Under the pieces are notes generated by a model. The model was not told the origin of the DNA. It was given only the letters and a program-made list of their open reading frames with translations, and did not search any database. Source: Jaminaea rosea (Eukaryota > Basidiomycota > Exobasidiomycetes > Microstromatales). Taken from it: 64,000 nucleotides of DNA. Shown piece by piece: positions 43,901 through 53,435 of the stretch. The first letter of the stretch is position 1, and each line of letters begins with the position of its first letter. The translations under genes and the position numbers were made by a program. Location of the stretch: NCBI RefSeq assembly GCF_003144245.1, contig NW_020289982.1:62001-126000 (forward strand), in the 5' to 3' direction.

Positions 43901-44270
43901 CACGCGTGGTCCGCCGGGTACGTTCCCACGGGAGAGAGACGAGGAGGCAGAGGCGGCTGATACGGACGACGAGGATGATGAGTGGGACGATGAGCCCTCA
44001 TCCTCTGGCAATGCAAAGAAGACGCAGGAGGACCTCTTCCTTTCCGACCTGCTCGACTCTAACCTGGACGACCTGGCCGCAGGGCTGGATGAGGACGATG
44101 ATGATGGAGATGATCTGAGGGACGACGAGGTGTACAATATGGATATGAAGGCGTACCTGCAGGACTACTTTGGGAGGTTGGCCCAAAGTCCTCAGGCGGG
44201 CATTTGGGGTCAGGGGTTGGGGAGGGAGGAGCAGGAGAGGTTGGGGGCGATCTTGGCGGGAGGGAGGTGA
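40905..44270 (+). CDS. KAP114: Importin-beta family karyopherin KAP114 / importin-9
   Basis: Nuclear import receptor; family members carry histones H2A-H2B and TBP. Exons 40905-41480, 41548-42620 and 42695-44270, with introns of 67 and 74 nt, close to 1,074 residues (yeast Kap114 is 1,004). The N-terminus is an importin-beta domain: RAQAERSLLSLHANPACGLA, then LRQGAALSLRKWIRERW, the Ran-binding segment. HEAT-type helical repeats fill the middle. The C-terminal acidic loop (ADTDDEDDEWDDEPSSSG) and the final EVYNMDMKAYLQDYFGRLA block are characteristic of importin-9/Kap114. The second intron uses a GTGATT donor and joins CIKN to FYRQLP, matching the family. Convergent with TIM8. Confidence 0.93.
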
Positions 44271-44588
44271 GAGGGAGCGAGGGCTCAAGGGGTCGGGGTA
44301 CGGGTCAGTATATATCTCGCCGCCATCTGTCCTACTTTTGCATCTTTGCAAGCACACGTAGATTTTGATCCGCAACGCGTTCGTGGCACTGCGTGAGGCA
44401 GCCAGCAACCTTAGATGAGTAGGCTGCGGTGGTCGAATCTCCCAGATAGCGGAGCTCAACAAGCGAGGCTGGCTTTGCGTCATACCAAGCAGCATTGCGA
44501 GTGATGATGTTACACATTGCGAGCCGATGAGTGGCCAATCAACAATGAACGGTGTCTACTCTCTTCCTCCTCCTTCTGCTGCCTACAT
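44271..44588. other. Convergent 3' region of KAP114 and TIM8
   Basis: 318 bases between converging genes, with an AT-rich TATATAT near 44307 that may serve 3'-end formation. No gene seen. Confidence 0.5.
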
Positions 44589-45086
44589 CTAGAGACCGGG
44601 GGGTGCAGCTTGTGTCCTCTGCTGCTCGAGCTTGTTCTGGCGGGGTTCGACAGCAGCATGGATATCAAAGTCAGCTCTGGTCTACAATGGCTGACTCAGG
44701 TCTCTCGCACCACCAACTCACCACCAGGAAGATGCTCGTGTCAAGGAAGCGCTCGACGCAGTTGGAGAGGCACTCCTCTTCGCCGCGACGGAAGGACGTT
44801 GAGATGCCTCCGGTGATGCACTGCGAGATAAGGATCAGTGCCAGAGTCAGCTTCAGTGGCTTCGCTCGTTCATCTTGTCGCTATGCGCTCACCTTGTCCC
44901 AGCACATCGAGGTGAAGTTCCTTTCAACGTGGGTTCGCCTTTGTAAGCTGCTGCGCCTGAAACCTCACTCATGCTCCCTTTCGCCACTCACTGGATGCTG
45001 CTCTGCACCCTAGCCTTGGCTTGCTCTCCCTCGAGGAAAGACTGAAGCTCCTTCTGATCCTCGCCGCTGAGTCCTGATGATGACAT
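44589..45086 (-). CDS. TIM8: TIM8, small TIM chaperone of the mitochondrial intermembrane space
   Basis: With Tim13, Tim8 escorts hydrophobic inner-membrane precursors across the intermembrane space. Four exons on the minus strand, 45086-44992, 44920-44893, 44820-44722 and 44636-44589, with introns of 71, 72 and 85 nt, give 89 residues (yeast Tim8 is 87). Exon 2 is only 28 nt. The product reads GEDQKELQSFLEGEQAKARV, then FTSMCWDKCITGGISTSF, RRGEEECLSNCVERFLDTSI and FLVNKLEQQR. The twin Cx3C motifs (CWDKC and CLSNC) form the two disulfides of the family. TGGIxTSF and the Glu-rich run before the second motif identify Tim8 over Tim9, 10 or 13. No presequence is present, as expected for Mia40-imported proteins. 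Divergent from RRB1. Confidence 0.93.
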
Positions 45087-45325
45087 AGTCGCTGGAATTG
45101 ATCGAGAGGTTGTGGTTGGTGGACCGGAAGTGAGAAGATGGCCGCTCTCACTCGCCTCAGAGTGGAGCCGTCTGAGACCGGAGCCGCGGCACCCGAGCGA
45201 GCGGGCGGGCTGAGGAGAGGAGGAAGCAATGCGGGCTGGGCGAGGAAGAAATTTGAGCAGGACAGAGAGAGAGGCGAGAGGCACGGGCGAAGGTGCGCCT
45301 TCTCTCCTTTCCTTCGCTCCCAACA
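45087..45325. promoter_or_regulatory. Divergent promoter of TIM8 and RRB1
   Basis: 239 bases between two opposed ATGs. G/A-rich on the plus strand. No TATA box. Confidence 0.5.
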
Positions 45326-47190
45326 ATGTCATCATCACAGCGCGCCGTCTCTGGGAGCTCAAAACGAGCGGCTGCAGATGTAGAGGGGGAGGCCTCGTCA
45401 TCAAGACCAAAGGTGGGAGGTGAGCAAGATGCCCTGGCAAGGGCTGGCCAGGACGATGAGGGCATGGGCGAGTTCGAGGACCAGTATGAGGATGAGCTCG
45501 AGAGCGAGTCCGGTGACGATGGCGAGGCAGCCGAGCCGGGCATGGAGATTGATGGTGTACCTGTAGATGGAGAGATTCAACGACCAGACGAAGACGAGGA
45601 TGAAGCGCAAGAAGACGAGGCGCAAGTCTATCTTCCAGGCGACAAGCTAGAGGAAGGTCAGACACTCGAGCCAGATCAATCCGCCTACGAGATGTTGCAC
45701 CGCCTCAACGTCACTTGGCCCTGCCTTTCCTTCGACCACTTGCGCGATCACCTCGGATCAAATCGTGCCAAATTCCCGCACACGGCCTACCTGGTCGCCG
45801 GCACCCAGGCGGATGTTGCCAAGAACAACGAGCTTATGGTCATGAAGGCTAGTGGGATGCACAAGACCAACAAGGACGGAGGTGAGTACGCGTTACGAGA
45901 CTTGGCAGTGGACCGCTCTTCGTCGCAGTGATGCTTGAGGCATTTGGCTGTATGCGCGAGTATGCTGGGCTTCGGCCTGGCTACTCGTTAGCGATGCCGA
46001 AAATATCTCGCTACCTTTTTACTTTGTCTGAGCAAACGAAGCGGTCCACGAGTACGGCAAGGTCAAGAAACAATTGAGCAGCCCGCTGACTCTACGTCGC
46101 CCTCTCTCGCTGGACAGCCACATCGGACGATGAAGACGACTCGGACGACGATGAAGACAACCTAGATGACGATGCCATTCTCGAGTATCGCTCCATCCCA
46201 GTCCTCGGCGGCATCAATCGCGTGCGCGCCGCCCCCACTTCAACACCCACGTCAGACCTGGAACCCTGCCTTGATCCATACCCCGTGGCCGCATGGTCCG
46301 AACTTGGCAAGGTCCACATCTACGATGTTCGTCCCCTCTTCAACGCTCTCGACCAGCCTGGTGCTCAAATCGACAAGCGCAAGGCACACACGCCCATGTA
46401 CACCGTCGAGGCGCACAGAGGCGTCGAAGGCTACGCCATGGACTGGGCAGGCATGGCAGGGCCCTCAGGGACATCTAGCGGTGGCAAGGCCTCGAGTCTT
46501 CGCCTCCTCACCGGCGACATCCATTCGAACATCTATCTCACCACGTCAAACAACAGCGGCTTCGTCACCAACCCTACGCCCTTTACCTCTCACACTTCCT
46601 CGGTAGAGGACATTCAGTGGTCACCAAACGAGACAACCGTCTTCGCCTCGTGCTCAGCAGACTGCTCCGTTCGCGTTTGGGATGTGCGTGTCAAGTCTCG
46701 CAAGTCGGTCTTGACATTGGAGAAGGCGCACCCGCAGGATGTAAATGTTATTAGCTGGAATAGGAGCACGGACTACCTGCTCGTCTCAGGTGGCGACGAA
46801 GGTGGGCTCAATGTGTGGGATCTGCGAAATTTCAAGGGTCAGACAGGCAGCTCAGCGAGCAAGCCATCAGCAGTCGCCTCCTTCCAGTGGCACACGGCGC
46901 CCATCTCCTCCGTCGAATGGCATCCCACCGAGGAGTCCGTCTTCGCCGCCTCAGGGCGAGACGACCAGGTCTCTCTCTGGGACCTGGCGGTGGAGCACGA
47001 CGATGATGAGGCTGGTGGAGCAGGAGCGGAGCGCTACGGACCGGATGGGAGGGAAGTGCCCAGTCAGCTCTTGTTCTGCCATCAGGGTCAGAACGATATC
47101 AAGGAGGTGCATTGGCACCCGCAGATTCCTGGCGTGCTAAGCACTACGGCGTTGAGTGGGTTCAACATCTTTAGGACCATCTCCGTTTAG
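45326..47190 (+). CDS. RRB1: RRB1/GRWD1, WD-repeat chaperone of ribosomal protein L3
   Basis: A nucleolar assembly factor binding newly made Rpl3 for 60S biogenesis. Exons 45326-45881 and 46118-47190 close to 542 residues (yeast Rrb1 is 511). The N-terminal 110 residues are acidic; then comes the histone-chaperone-like N-terminal segment shared with RbAp46/48 (QSAYEMLHRLNVTWPCLSFD), a Lys-linker, an acidic insert (DDEDDSDDDEDN) and a seven-bladed WD propeller. Blade signatures include HTSSVEDIQWSPNETTVFAS, DCSVRVWDVR, DVNVISWNRS, GGLNVWDLR, PISSVEWHPTEESVFAAS and DDQVSLWDLA, ending KEVHWHPQIPGVLSTTALSG. The single intron is 236 nt, by far the longest in the window, and holds a folded RNA (next entry). 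Divergent from TIM8. Confidence 0.95.
45908..46049 (+). ncRNA. Structured RNA in the RRB1 intron, candidate box C/D snoRNA or splicing zipper
   Basis: Bases 45908-45923 (GTGGACCGCTCTTCGT) pair with 46036-46049 (ACGAAGCGGTCCAC): 14 pairs with a two-base bulge. Just inside the stem lie GTGATGC (45928-45934), six of seven bases of box C, and CTGA (46028-46031), box D; GC/GC pairs abut them, so a kink-turn can form (tandem G-A pairs, U-U, then G-C). Inside is a second hairpin, 45957-45987, of 13 pairs with one bulged U, capped by the stable C(UUCG)G tetraloop, and GGCAT (45939) pairs with ATGCC (45994). The 3' end lies 68 nt before the acceptor; a CTGAC branch match is at 46086. Intronic snoRNAs often sit in ribosome-biogenesis genes. 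Pairing and boxes are seen; snoRNA identity is inference. Confidence 0.5.
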
Positions 47191-47440
47191 GGCGTGCGTG
47201 AGCGCCATTGTACTTCGTAATAGCCATTGCCTGTCTATCATGTTTTGACCCTCATCGCCGTGAGATTGAAGCGTCGTCGTAGCCGCGAGTGAACGCATCG
47301 CCCTCCTCCTGCAGGCGGGCGGCGGACTGAGGGTCAGATGGCTTGAATTTGGTCGGGGTCGCGCTCGCTTGCTCCTTGGCTTCCTCCCTTCCACTCCATC
47401 CACACCTCATCATCACCCTCGCCCTCACCCTCGCGCAACG
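47191..47440. other. Short gap between RRB1 and BDP1
   Basis: 250 bases on a shared strand; RRB1 3' end and BDP1 promoter. The 40 bases before the BDP1 ATG are C/T-rich. No other feature. Confidence 0.5.
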
Positions 47441-50400
47441 ATGTCGCAACGCATCGAGAAGGGCGCACCGCGCTTCAAGCCGGGCATGGGTGCTGGTGGT
47501 CCGCCCAAGCGCAAACAGCTAGGCATGACAGGCGGGCGTGCTCCCATTGCGCCTCCAGCTGGAGCGGCGAGGAGGACTCCGGGAGCCATGTCCCCTCCCC
47601 CTGTAGCGCCTGCGCAGATTGCTTCATCCCCTGCCACTCATCAGCCCACAAGAAGCTACGCGCACGCCGCACCCACCACCTCGTCATCATCAGCAGCAGG
47701 CGGTACGGCTGGCTCACGCGCATCCGCCACCACTGGCCCTTCCTCTGCCGGTGGGATAAGCTTCAAAGCTCCTACGCTCAAGCCTCGCACTCCTGGCACA
47801 ACCGCCGGGAGCGCTTTTACACCCCGAGCGCGCCCTACGCCTACTCCCTCCGTTGTAGACGACGAGGGAGCCAATCAGACTGCCACGCCTGTCCCGTCTG
47901 AGGGTCGACCTAGGACGTCCTTCGCTCCGGGGTCGAGCTCCATGTTTGCGCCCAGGGCTCAGGCTCCAGCTGCAACCAACAAGGCACCTTTGGGATCGAG
48001 AGCATCTGCTGCTGGATCGCCGCCTCCTCTTGCGGCGACGGCTGGACGTCAGAAGTCGGCCACTCCCCTGGCTAGAGCAATGGCAGCATCGCCTCCTCGC
48101 AGCGAAGCGATCCCACCAGCTCAAGGGCAGAGACAGGCAGAGGCGGGGCCTTCGACGGCGGCAAGCAAGGCCATGTCGCCTCCTCCTCCTCGATCAAAAT
48201 CATTCGCACCAAGGGCAATGTCCCCGCCAGCTGCTCGCTCAGCTTCCTTCGCCCCTCGAGCAATGTCCCCTCCAAGGCCAAGCCAAGTGCAGCCTGCGCC
48301 CTCAGTGATGGTGCCTCCTCAGCTGCCTCCCTCTGCTTCAGCCTCGACCTCAAAAGCCAGACGCACGAGCAATGAGAACGACGACCAAGCCGAATCTCAG
48401 GTCGCCTCGTCGGCCGATCCTAGCCAACCCTCGGCACCCAAGCGCCAATCGCTAAGCCAGAGCACCTCTGCTTCCCAAGTTCCCCCGTCCTACCCCAACA
48501 AGCCTCCCCAACCCTACTTCCTCTTTCAAGCTGAGCGTCGCCCCGCCCTACGACAGGAACACCCGCAAGCCTCAATGTCGGAGCTATCGAAGCTGCTCGG
48601 CGCGGAATGGAAGGCGATGTCCTCAGAGGGAAAGGATCAGTTCAAAAGGCTACACGCCGAGAAGACGCGCGAATTTGAGACTCAGGTAGAAGAGTGGATT
48701 AGTCAGAACCCGGAGCAGGCTTCGCAAATGAGCGAAAAGCAAAAGGGAAAGAAGAGGACGAAGCCGAGTGCAATATTGCCTGAAGGGGTGGCGCCTCCTC
48801 CAAAGAAGGCGCCCTCTGCGTACTTCCTGTTCGCTCAAGGGTGCAGGGAGAATGCCAAGGAGGCAGCAGCGGCTGAGGCGAGGGGCTCGGATGCGGATGA
48901 TGATGACAACGAAGCTGCAGGGGAGAGCAGCACGGCCAATGGCAAGACCAAGAAGAAGAAGCGCCGTCGCTCTAGCACCTTAGGTCCCGGACCCAGCGCT
49001 CGTGAGATAGGCGACAAGTGGCGTCTCCTTCCCCTCGAGGAGCGTCAGACCTACCTTCACCAAGCCAAGCAATATCGCATCCGGTACAAGCGTGACCTCT
49101 CCGCCTGGCGTCAGGAGCACCCCGAGGTCGCAGCGCAGCTTGGCTTGCACGAGGACGGAGACGATGAAGACGATGGAGCAGAAAGCGAAGTCTCCGAAGG
49201 CGGCACACATCATCGCCGCAAGAAGCGCAAGCGTTCCGCTGCGAAGCACAAGAATACCGCGTCAGATGATGAGCGGGAGTACCAAGCCCTCGTTGCCGAG
49301 CATGGTCCCTCTCTCGCCGCTACGCGCCTGGACGCCTCCTCAACCATGATGACTGACATCGCAGGGGACGGCAATGACTACAATTCCAAACGTGGCCGTG
49401 CGTCGGATCGCACATTTGAGCTCGACCGTATTCGCGAAGGCCAACTGGCAGAACAGCGCGCGGCCCGTAATGCAAACAAGCAAAGTCTCGAGGCGGTGAG
49501 GAATGAGCTGAAGGAGCGGCTCAGGCGCGCCAGAGAGGGTGAGAGGGTCGAGCTGCCCACCCGAGAGGAGGCTGAGAGGAGGAGGGAGATGGTGGAGCAG
49601 GAGCGCTCAGCAAATGGAGATGAGGATGAGGAGGACGTGGAAGACGAGCTTGGCGGCCGACCACAGGACCGCCGCAGGCAGCAAGAAGCCTTCACCGGTG
49701 TCGGGGATCTGGACGCCACCAGTGCAAGTGGAGCAATTAGCGACCGCGAAGGGGATGGGGACGAGGAGGAGGTAGAGACCCTGGATGGCGGGGGAAGCAC
49801 CAGCGCCCGTCGTCCCAGCAACGCCGGCACCGATGCCGCCTCTGACGCTGGCTCAGCTCGCACAGCAACGACGATGGGCACCCATCACTCGCTCCGCGAG
49901 AATGCCCAAGCCCCTCAAATGCGCATCGTCGACGGTCAAATCGTCGTCGACCAATCCTCCCTCACCATCAATCGTAACGAGGAGACCATCTTCGAGGAAG
50001 CGGACATGGTGGAGGAAGTGGCAGGACACCGCTTCGTCAATTCTGCCACACACTCCAAACGTGGTCGTCTCACTGCAGCCGCCAATGCCACCAATGGCAA
50101 AGGTGCCGCAGCCACAGCGACAAAGGCAGCCGCGGCAGCCGCAACGGCCAAATGGTCTGCGGGGGAAACGGACGAGTTCTACCGCGCCGTCTCTATGTGG
50201 GGGACCGACTTTGAGATGATCTCTCGGATGTTCCCTGCGCGTACTCGAAAGCAGATCAAGGCGAAATGGACGCGCGAGGATAGGGCCAACCCGCGCAAAT
50301 TGGACGACGCATTCAGGAGGAAGGTGAGCGTCAAGCTGGACGAGTATGCGCTTATGGCCAACGTGGATCTGAGCGGTCCAGCGCCGGAGGTCAAGGTTGA

Positions 50401-50740
50401 GATGCGACCACAGGAGAAGAAGGAGGAGGAGGAGCCCGATGAAGACGTGGTAGACGAGGGTGAAGAGGGAGGAGACGCGGGAGCGAAGAGTCGCAAAATC
50501 AGTCAAACGCCAGACCCGCTCGCGTCTGGAAGAGGACGTCGTGGCTCTTCGGTCGCCTCTGCCCGCTCGGGCACTGCTGGTGCTGGAGGTGATGCTGGGC
50601 CCAGTCGCTCCAGTCGCCATCGCAGCGCTGCGTCGGATGCGGATGATAGGCAGGAGAGAGAACGCAGGCGTCGCAGGAGGGAAGAGGCCGAAGCTGGGCC
50701 AGACGAGGAAGAGGTGGTGGATCTGCCCAGCGATATGTAA
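47441..50740 (+). CDS. BDP1: BDP1 (TFIIIB B'' subunit) carrying two HMG boxes
   Basis: Essential RNA polymerase III initiation factor. One exon, 1,099 residues, about twice yeast Bdp1 (594). The N-terminus MSQRIEKGAPRFKPGM fits the Bdp1 start (yeast has a similar K-G-x-RFxPK). The diagnostic extended SANT region is at about residues 900-965: AKWSAGETDEFYRAVSMWGT, DFEMISRMFPARTRKQIKAK and EDRANPRKLDDAF. The upstream Bdp1 block PQMRIVDGQIVVDQSSLTIN is also present near residue 826. Between the N-terminus and this block lie two HMG-box-like segments: residues about 350-430 (PNKPPQPYFLFQAERRPALR, LSKLLGAEWKAMSSEGKDQF) and about 453-556 (PPPKKAPSAYFLFAQGCREN, REIGDKWRLLPLEERQTYL), the second split by an acidic/Lys insert. 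HMG boxes are not part of known yeast or human Bdp1. The frame is open throughout, so a chimera by mis-splicing is unlikely. Confidence 0.9.
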   Translation: MSQRIEKGAPRFKPGMGAGGPPKRKQLGMTGGRAPIAPPAGAARRTPGAMSPPPVAPAQIASSPATHQPTRSYAHAAPTTSSSSAAGGTAGSRASATTGPSSAGGISFKAPTLKPRTPGTTAGSAFTPRARPTPTPSVVDDEGANQTATPVPSEGRPRTSFAPGSSSMFAPRAQAPAATNKAPLGSRASAAGSPPPLAATAGRQKSATPLARAMAASPPRSEAIPPAQGQRQAEAGPSTAASKAMSPPPPRSKSFAPRAMSPPAARSASFAPRAMSPPRPSQVQPAPSVMVPPQLPPSASASTSKARRTSNENDDQAESQVASSADPSQPSAPKRQSLSQSTSASQVPPSYPNKPPQPYFLFQAERRPALRQEHPQASMSELSKLLGAEWKAMSSEGKDQFKRLHAEKTREFETQVEEWISQNPEQASQMSEKQKGKKRTKPSAILPEGVAPPPKKAPSAYFLFAQGCRENAKEAAAAEARGSDADDDDNEAAGESSTANGKTKKKKRRRSSTLGPGPSAREIGDKWRLLPLEERQTYLHQAKQYRIRYKRDLSAWRQEHPEVAAQLGLHEDGDDEDDGAESEVSEGGTHHRRKKRKRSAAKHKNTASDDEREYQALVAEHGPSLAATRLDASSTMMTDIAGDGNDYNSKRGRASDRTFELDRIREGQLAEQRAARNANKQSLEAVRNELKERLRRAREGERVELPTREEAERRREMVEQERSANGDEDEEDVEDELGGRPQDRRRQQEAFTGVGDLDATSASGAISDREGDGDEEEVETLDGGGSTSARRPSNAGTDAASDAGSARTATTMGTHHSLRENAQAPQMRIVDGQIVVDQSSLTINRNEETIFEEADMVEEVAGHRFVNSATHSKRGRLTAAANATNGKGAAATATKAAAAAATAKWSAGETDEFYRAVSMWGTDFEMISRMFPARTRKQIKAKWTREDRANPRKLDDAFRRKVSVKLDEYALMANVDLSGPAPEVKVEMRPQEKKEEEEPDEDVVDEGEEGGDAGAKSRKISQTPDPLASGRGRRGSSVASARSGTAGAGGDAGPSRSSRHRSAASDADDRQERERRRRRREEAEAGPDEEEVVDLPSDM

Positions 50741-50841
50741 GGCAGGGCGGGAAGAAGAGACAAGAGGCAATATCACAAGATATCCAGTCATAGACTACAA
50801 TCCAGCCATTTCATTTCATTCTTCTCGCCTGCCCTTCTCCC

Positions 50842-53071
50842 TCACTTCACTATCGCCTTCTGTTTCGCCTTCTCCCTCTCCTTCTCCGCAACGGCAGCAT
50901 TATGCCTCCTAACAACCTCCTCGACCCTATCATCCGTCTTTGCCCCTCTCCTCCTCCAGATCTGCAGGTACGTCTCCTGCAAGAAGAGCATCTGACGATT
51001 GACTTCTTCAACGAAAAGATCCTGCATTTGAAACCATCGCTCTCCACCTTCCACTCCTTGCTCTTGAACAGCATCGTTACCATTGCTGGCTTGAGCGTCA
51101 GAGGTGCCAGCTGCCGTGTGTACCTGGGCACGCCATACGCTCTGCTCCCTCACTGTTCCCGGGGCAGCCTCGTGCGTTACATTCGCCACTAGGTCGTACA
51201 GAGTAGCCAAGCTGGCCTCACCGGCTCCAGCGTCGTCCGCATAGTCGGCTAGATCCAAGCCTTTAGAGGGAAAGTGGACAATTGTCGGATTGCGCTCCTC
51301 GACAAAATTGTTCCTCGTGAAGCGCCTGAAGTGCAGAACTACGTAGGGAGGGAGACGAGCAATCTTGTATCGTCGGATCATCCCGCGAGCTTCTTGGAAG
51401 GAGACGCCGTCGTATTTGGCGAGCAGAGATGCGATGGAGACTTGAGGGATGATGTTCTTCTCCTGAGCGTCCTGGAATACCGGTGGTGGGGGGAGATCCA
51501 GCGCGAGTAGGAAGAACGGGGAGCGAGCGACCTGAACGTCACGGGTGAGGTTGAATTTGGCATTGCCGTGCTCGTCCTCTTGTCCACCCTCTTTGCGCCC
51601 ATCAGAGTCTAGCTTGTCCACAGCTTCTTGAGGCAAATCATCATCTGCCTCCAGTCCCGTACGCACGTACACCTTCTGACTTTCTATGCGGACCTCCCCT
51701 TGGAAGCAGGTGGAGACGACGCTCGGCCTCTTCCTGTGTTGGTGGGTGAGGTCCATGTGCAGCTGATTGAGCAGCCAGCCCAGAAAGTCGACGGGATCCC
51801 CCTGCTCCATGAGACGGAAGCGGCCTTTGGAGACGCTGTTGACCTCCTGAAGGAACTCGTGAGGGGAGACTTGCGCTTTGAATGCTCGAGGGTTCCAGAG
51901 CTTGCGGACCAGGGCGGCGAAGCGGCGGACAAGCTCGCTGGAGTTGGTAAGGGCGAGGTTGACGCCTGCGGTGCCTTGTTCGTGTTGCTCATCAGCACGC
52001 AGCTTGCCGGCGAGAAAGTAGTTGCGGATAGGCGTGACGTGCGCCAATGCTTGGAGCACCACGTTGATGTAGTCATTCCCGCCCACATTATTCAGCCCCA
52101 CGAAGCCGGGGCGGTACGTCTTGCCCTGCAGATCCAGCGAAGGACGAGAGTCCGGCGCATCAAGGCGCTTAATCTGCTGCGTCGAGTAGGTCGGGTGAAG
52201 CAGGTATCGGATATCGCTCAGCGCAGGCGAGTCGACTTCGTAGTTGTCTGGGAGGATGTAGAACTTGGACGTCTCCAGGTTCATGTAGACGCGATGGCCT
52301 TCGTCTATCGAATGGAAGTAGGCGTAAGATGATTTGCCTCTGTACATGGCGACAGGGAAGATCGAGGTCAGTGGCGAAGATTGCACAGATCACCTCAATC
52401 ACGCCCACTCACCTGCCCTGGAAGTACTTGCCGCAGACTAGGCAGGCGTATATGTTGATGTTGGAGAGGGACACGCTGCAGAGCTTCTCGAAGTCAAAGT
52501 CGAGAAGATTGCGATTGATCTGCAGGTGGGGAGGCAAGGGTGTAAGTAAGCCTGCCTGCGCAGATGAATTGTTGCTTGGACTCACCGTCTCGAGGTAAAG
52601 GTCTTTGACTCGCTCCTCGTCCTTCTGCTTCTGCTCCCTCGCTATCCTCTCCCAATACTCTGCGTCTTGAATCTCTTCTTCCTCTCCGCCATCGCTATCA
52701 GCTGCTGGATCGATGGGCGGTGGGGGCGGAGGCGCAAAGTCGGCTGGAGGAGGGGGAGGAGGCGCTACCTCTTCCGGTGGTGGCGGCGGGGGCTCGTCTA
52801 CCGGAGCCGGCGGGGGCGGAGGCTCGTCTATTGGCGCAGGCGGGGGCGGAGGCTCATCTGCAATGGCTGATGGCTTCGCTGCACCATCGTCTGGCTGCTC
52901 AGTCTGCGCTTGGTCACTCCTCCTCGATCTCTTGCGAGGTGGACTAGCCTGCTGCGCCTTCGCCCTTGTACTAGGTCCTGCCTCATCAGGGACAGCCTCG
53001 ACTTCTGCCTCCGGCTGCGCAGCGTCCTCCTCCTCTGCTTTTTGGGCTGCTCTTGTCCTGCGAGGCGGCAT
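50842..53071 (-). CDS. SAD1: SAD1/USP39, catalytically inactive ubiquitin-protease-like splicing factor
   Basis: Sad1/USP39 supports U4/U6.U5 tri-snRNP integrity in splicing. Three exons, 53071-52586, 52519-52413 and 52339-50842, with introns of 66 and 73 nt, close to 696 residues. The N-terminus is basic and then strongly Pro-rich, with repeated DEPPPPPAP units (residues about 73-130), absent from yeast Sad1. A zf-UBP domain follows (LCSVSLSNINIYACLVCGKY, GRGKSSYAYFHSIDEGHRVY). In the USP fold the catalytic Cys box reads GFVGLNNVGGNDYINVVLQA, with Asp where active enzymes have Cys, as in USP39. The His-box region (LPPYVVLHFRRFTRNNFVEE) also matches the family. The C-terminus is a charged helix. 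Divergent from an unnamed gene. Confidence 0.94.
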
Positions 53072-53435
53072 GCGTCGTGGTTGATTGGGTAGGAAAGAGA
53101 TTGGAGGATTAAGGGATGACAAGGAAGAAGCGATGGACGGACGCGAGAAAGCGAAATTGATCACTCGAGAGCGGAAGAGAAACGGGCGGGCCGTGCGCTC
53201 GCTCACTTTGCCTTCTCGCGTCGAGTCGTTGAACAGCGAGCGGGCAAGAGACCCAATCATTGCGTGCCTCGATCATCTTCGCAACCAAAGTGCAACAAGA
53301 TGGCTACCTGCTCTCATCAACAGCCGCAGCGACCGCCTTTCAAGAGCTCATCACAGCTTGCGAGAGCAGCAAGATGCTTGGGCAACATCTCTGCTTCTCT
53401 CACACCGCTCACTCGCAAATCAAGCTAGAGGGACC
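53072..53435. promoter_or_regulatory. Divergent promoter region right of SAD1
   Basis: 364 bases between the SAD1 ATG and the next plus-strand ATG chosen at 53436. The right-hand frame is open through most of this interval, so a longer N-terminus for that gene is possible. Confidence 0.4.

Noticed and set aside
44300-44320. TATATAT near 44307 as a promoter
   Set aside because: Lies between two converging genes, so it is more likely a 3'-end signal than a TATA box.
49853-50791. 312-codon frame antisense to BDP1
   Set aside because: Shadow frame overlapping the SANT domain coding sequence.
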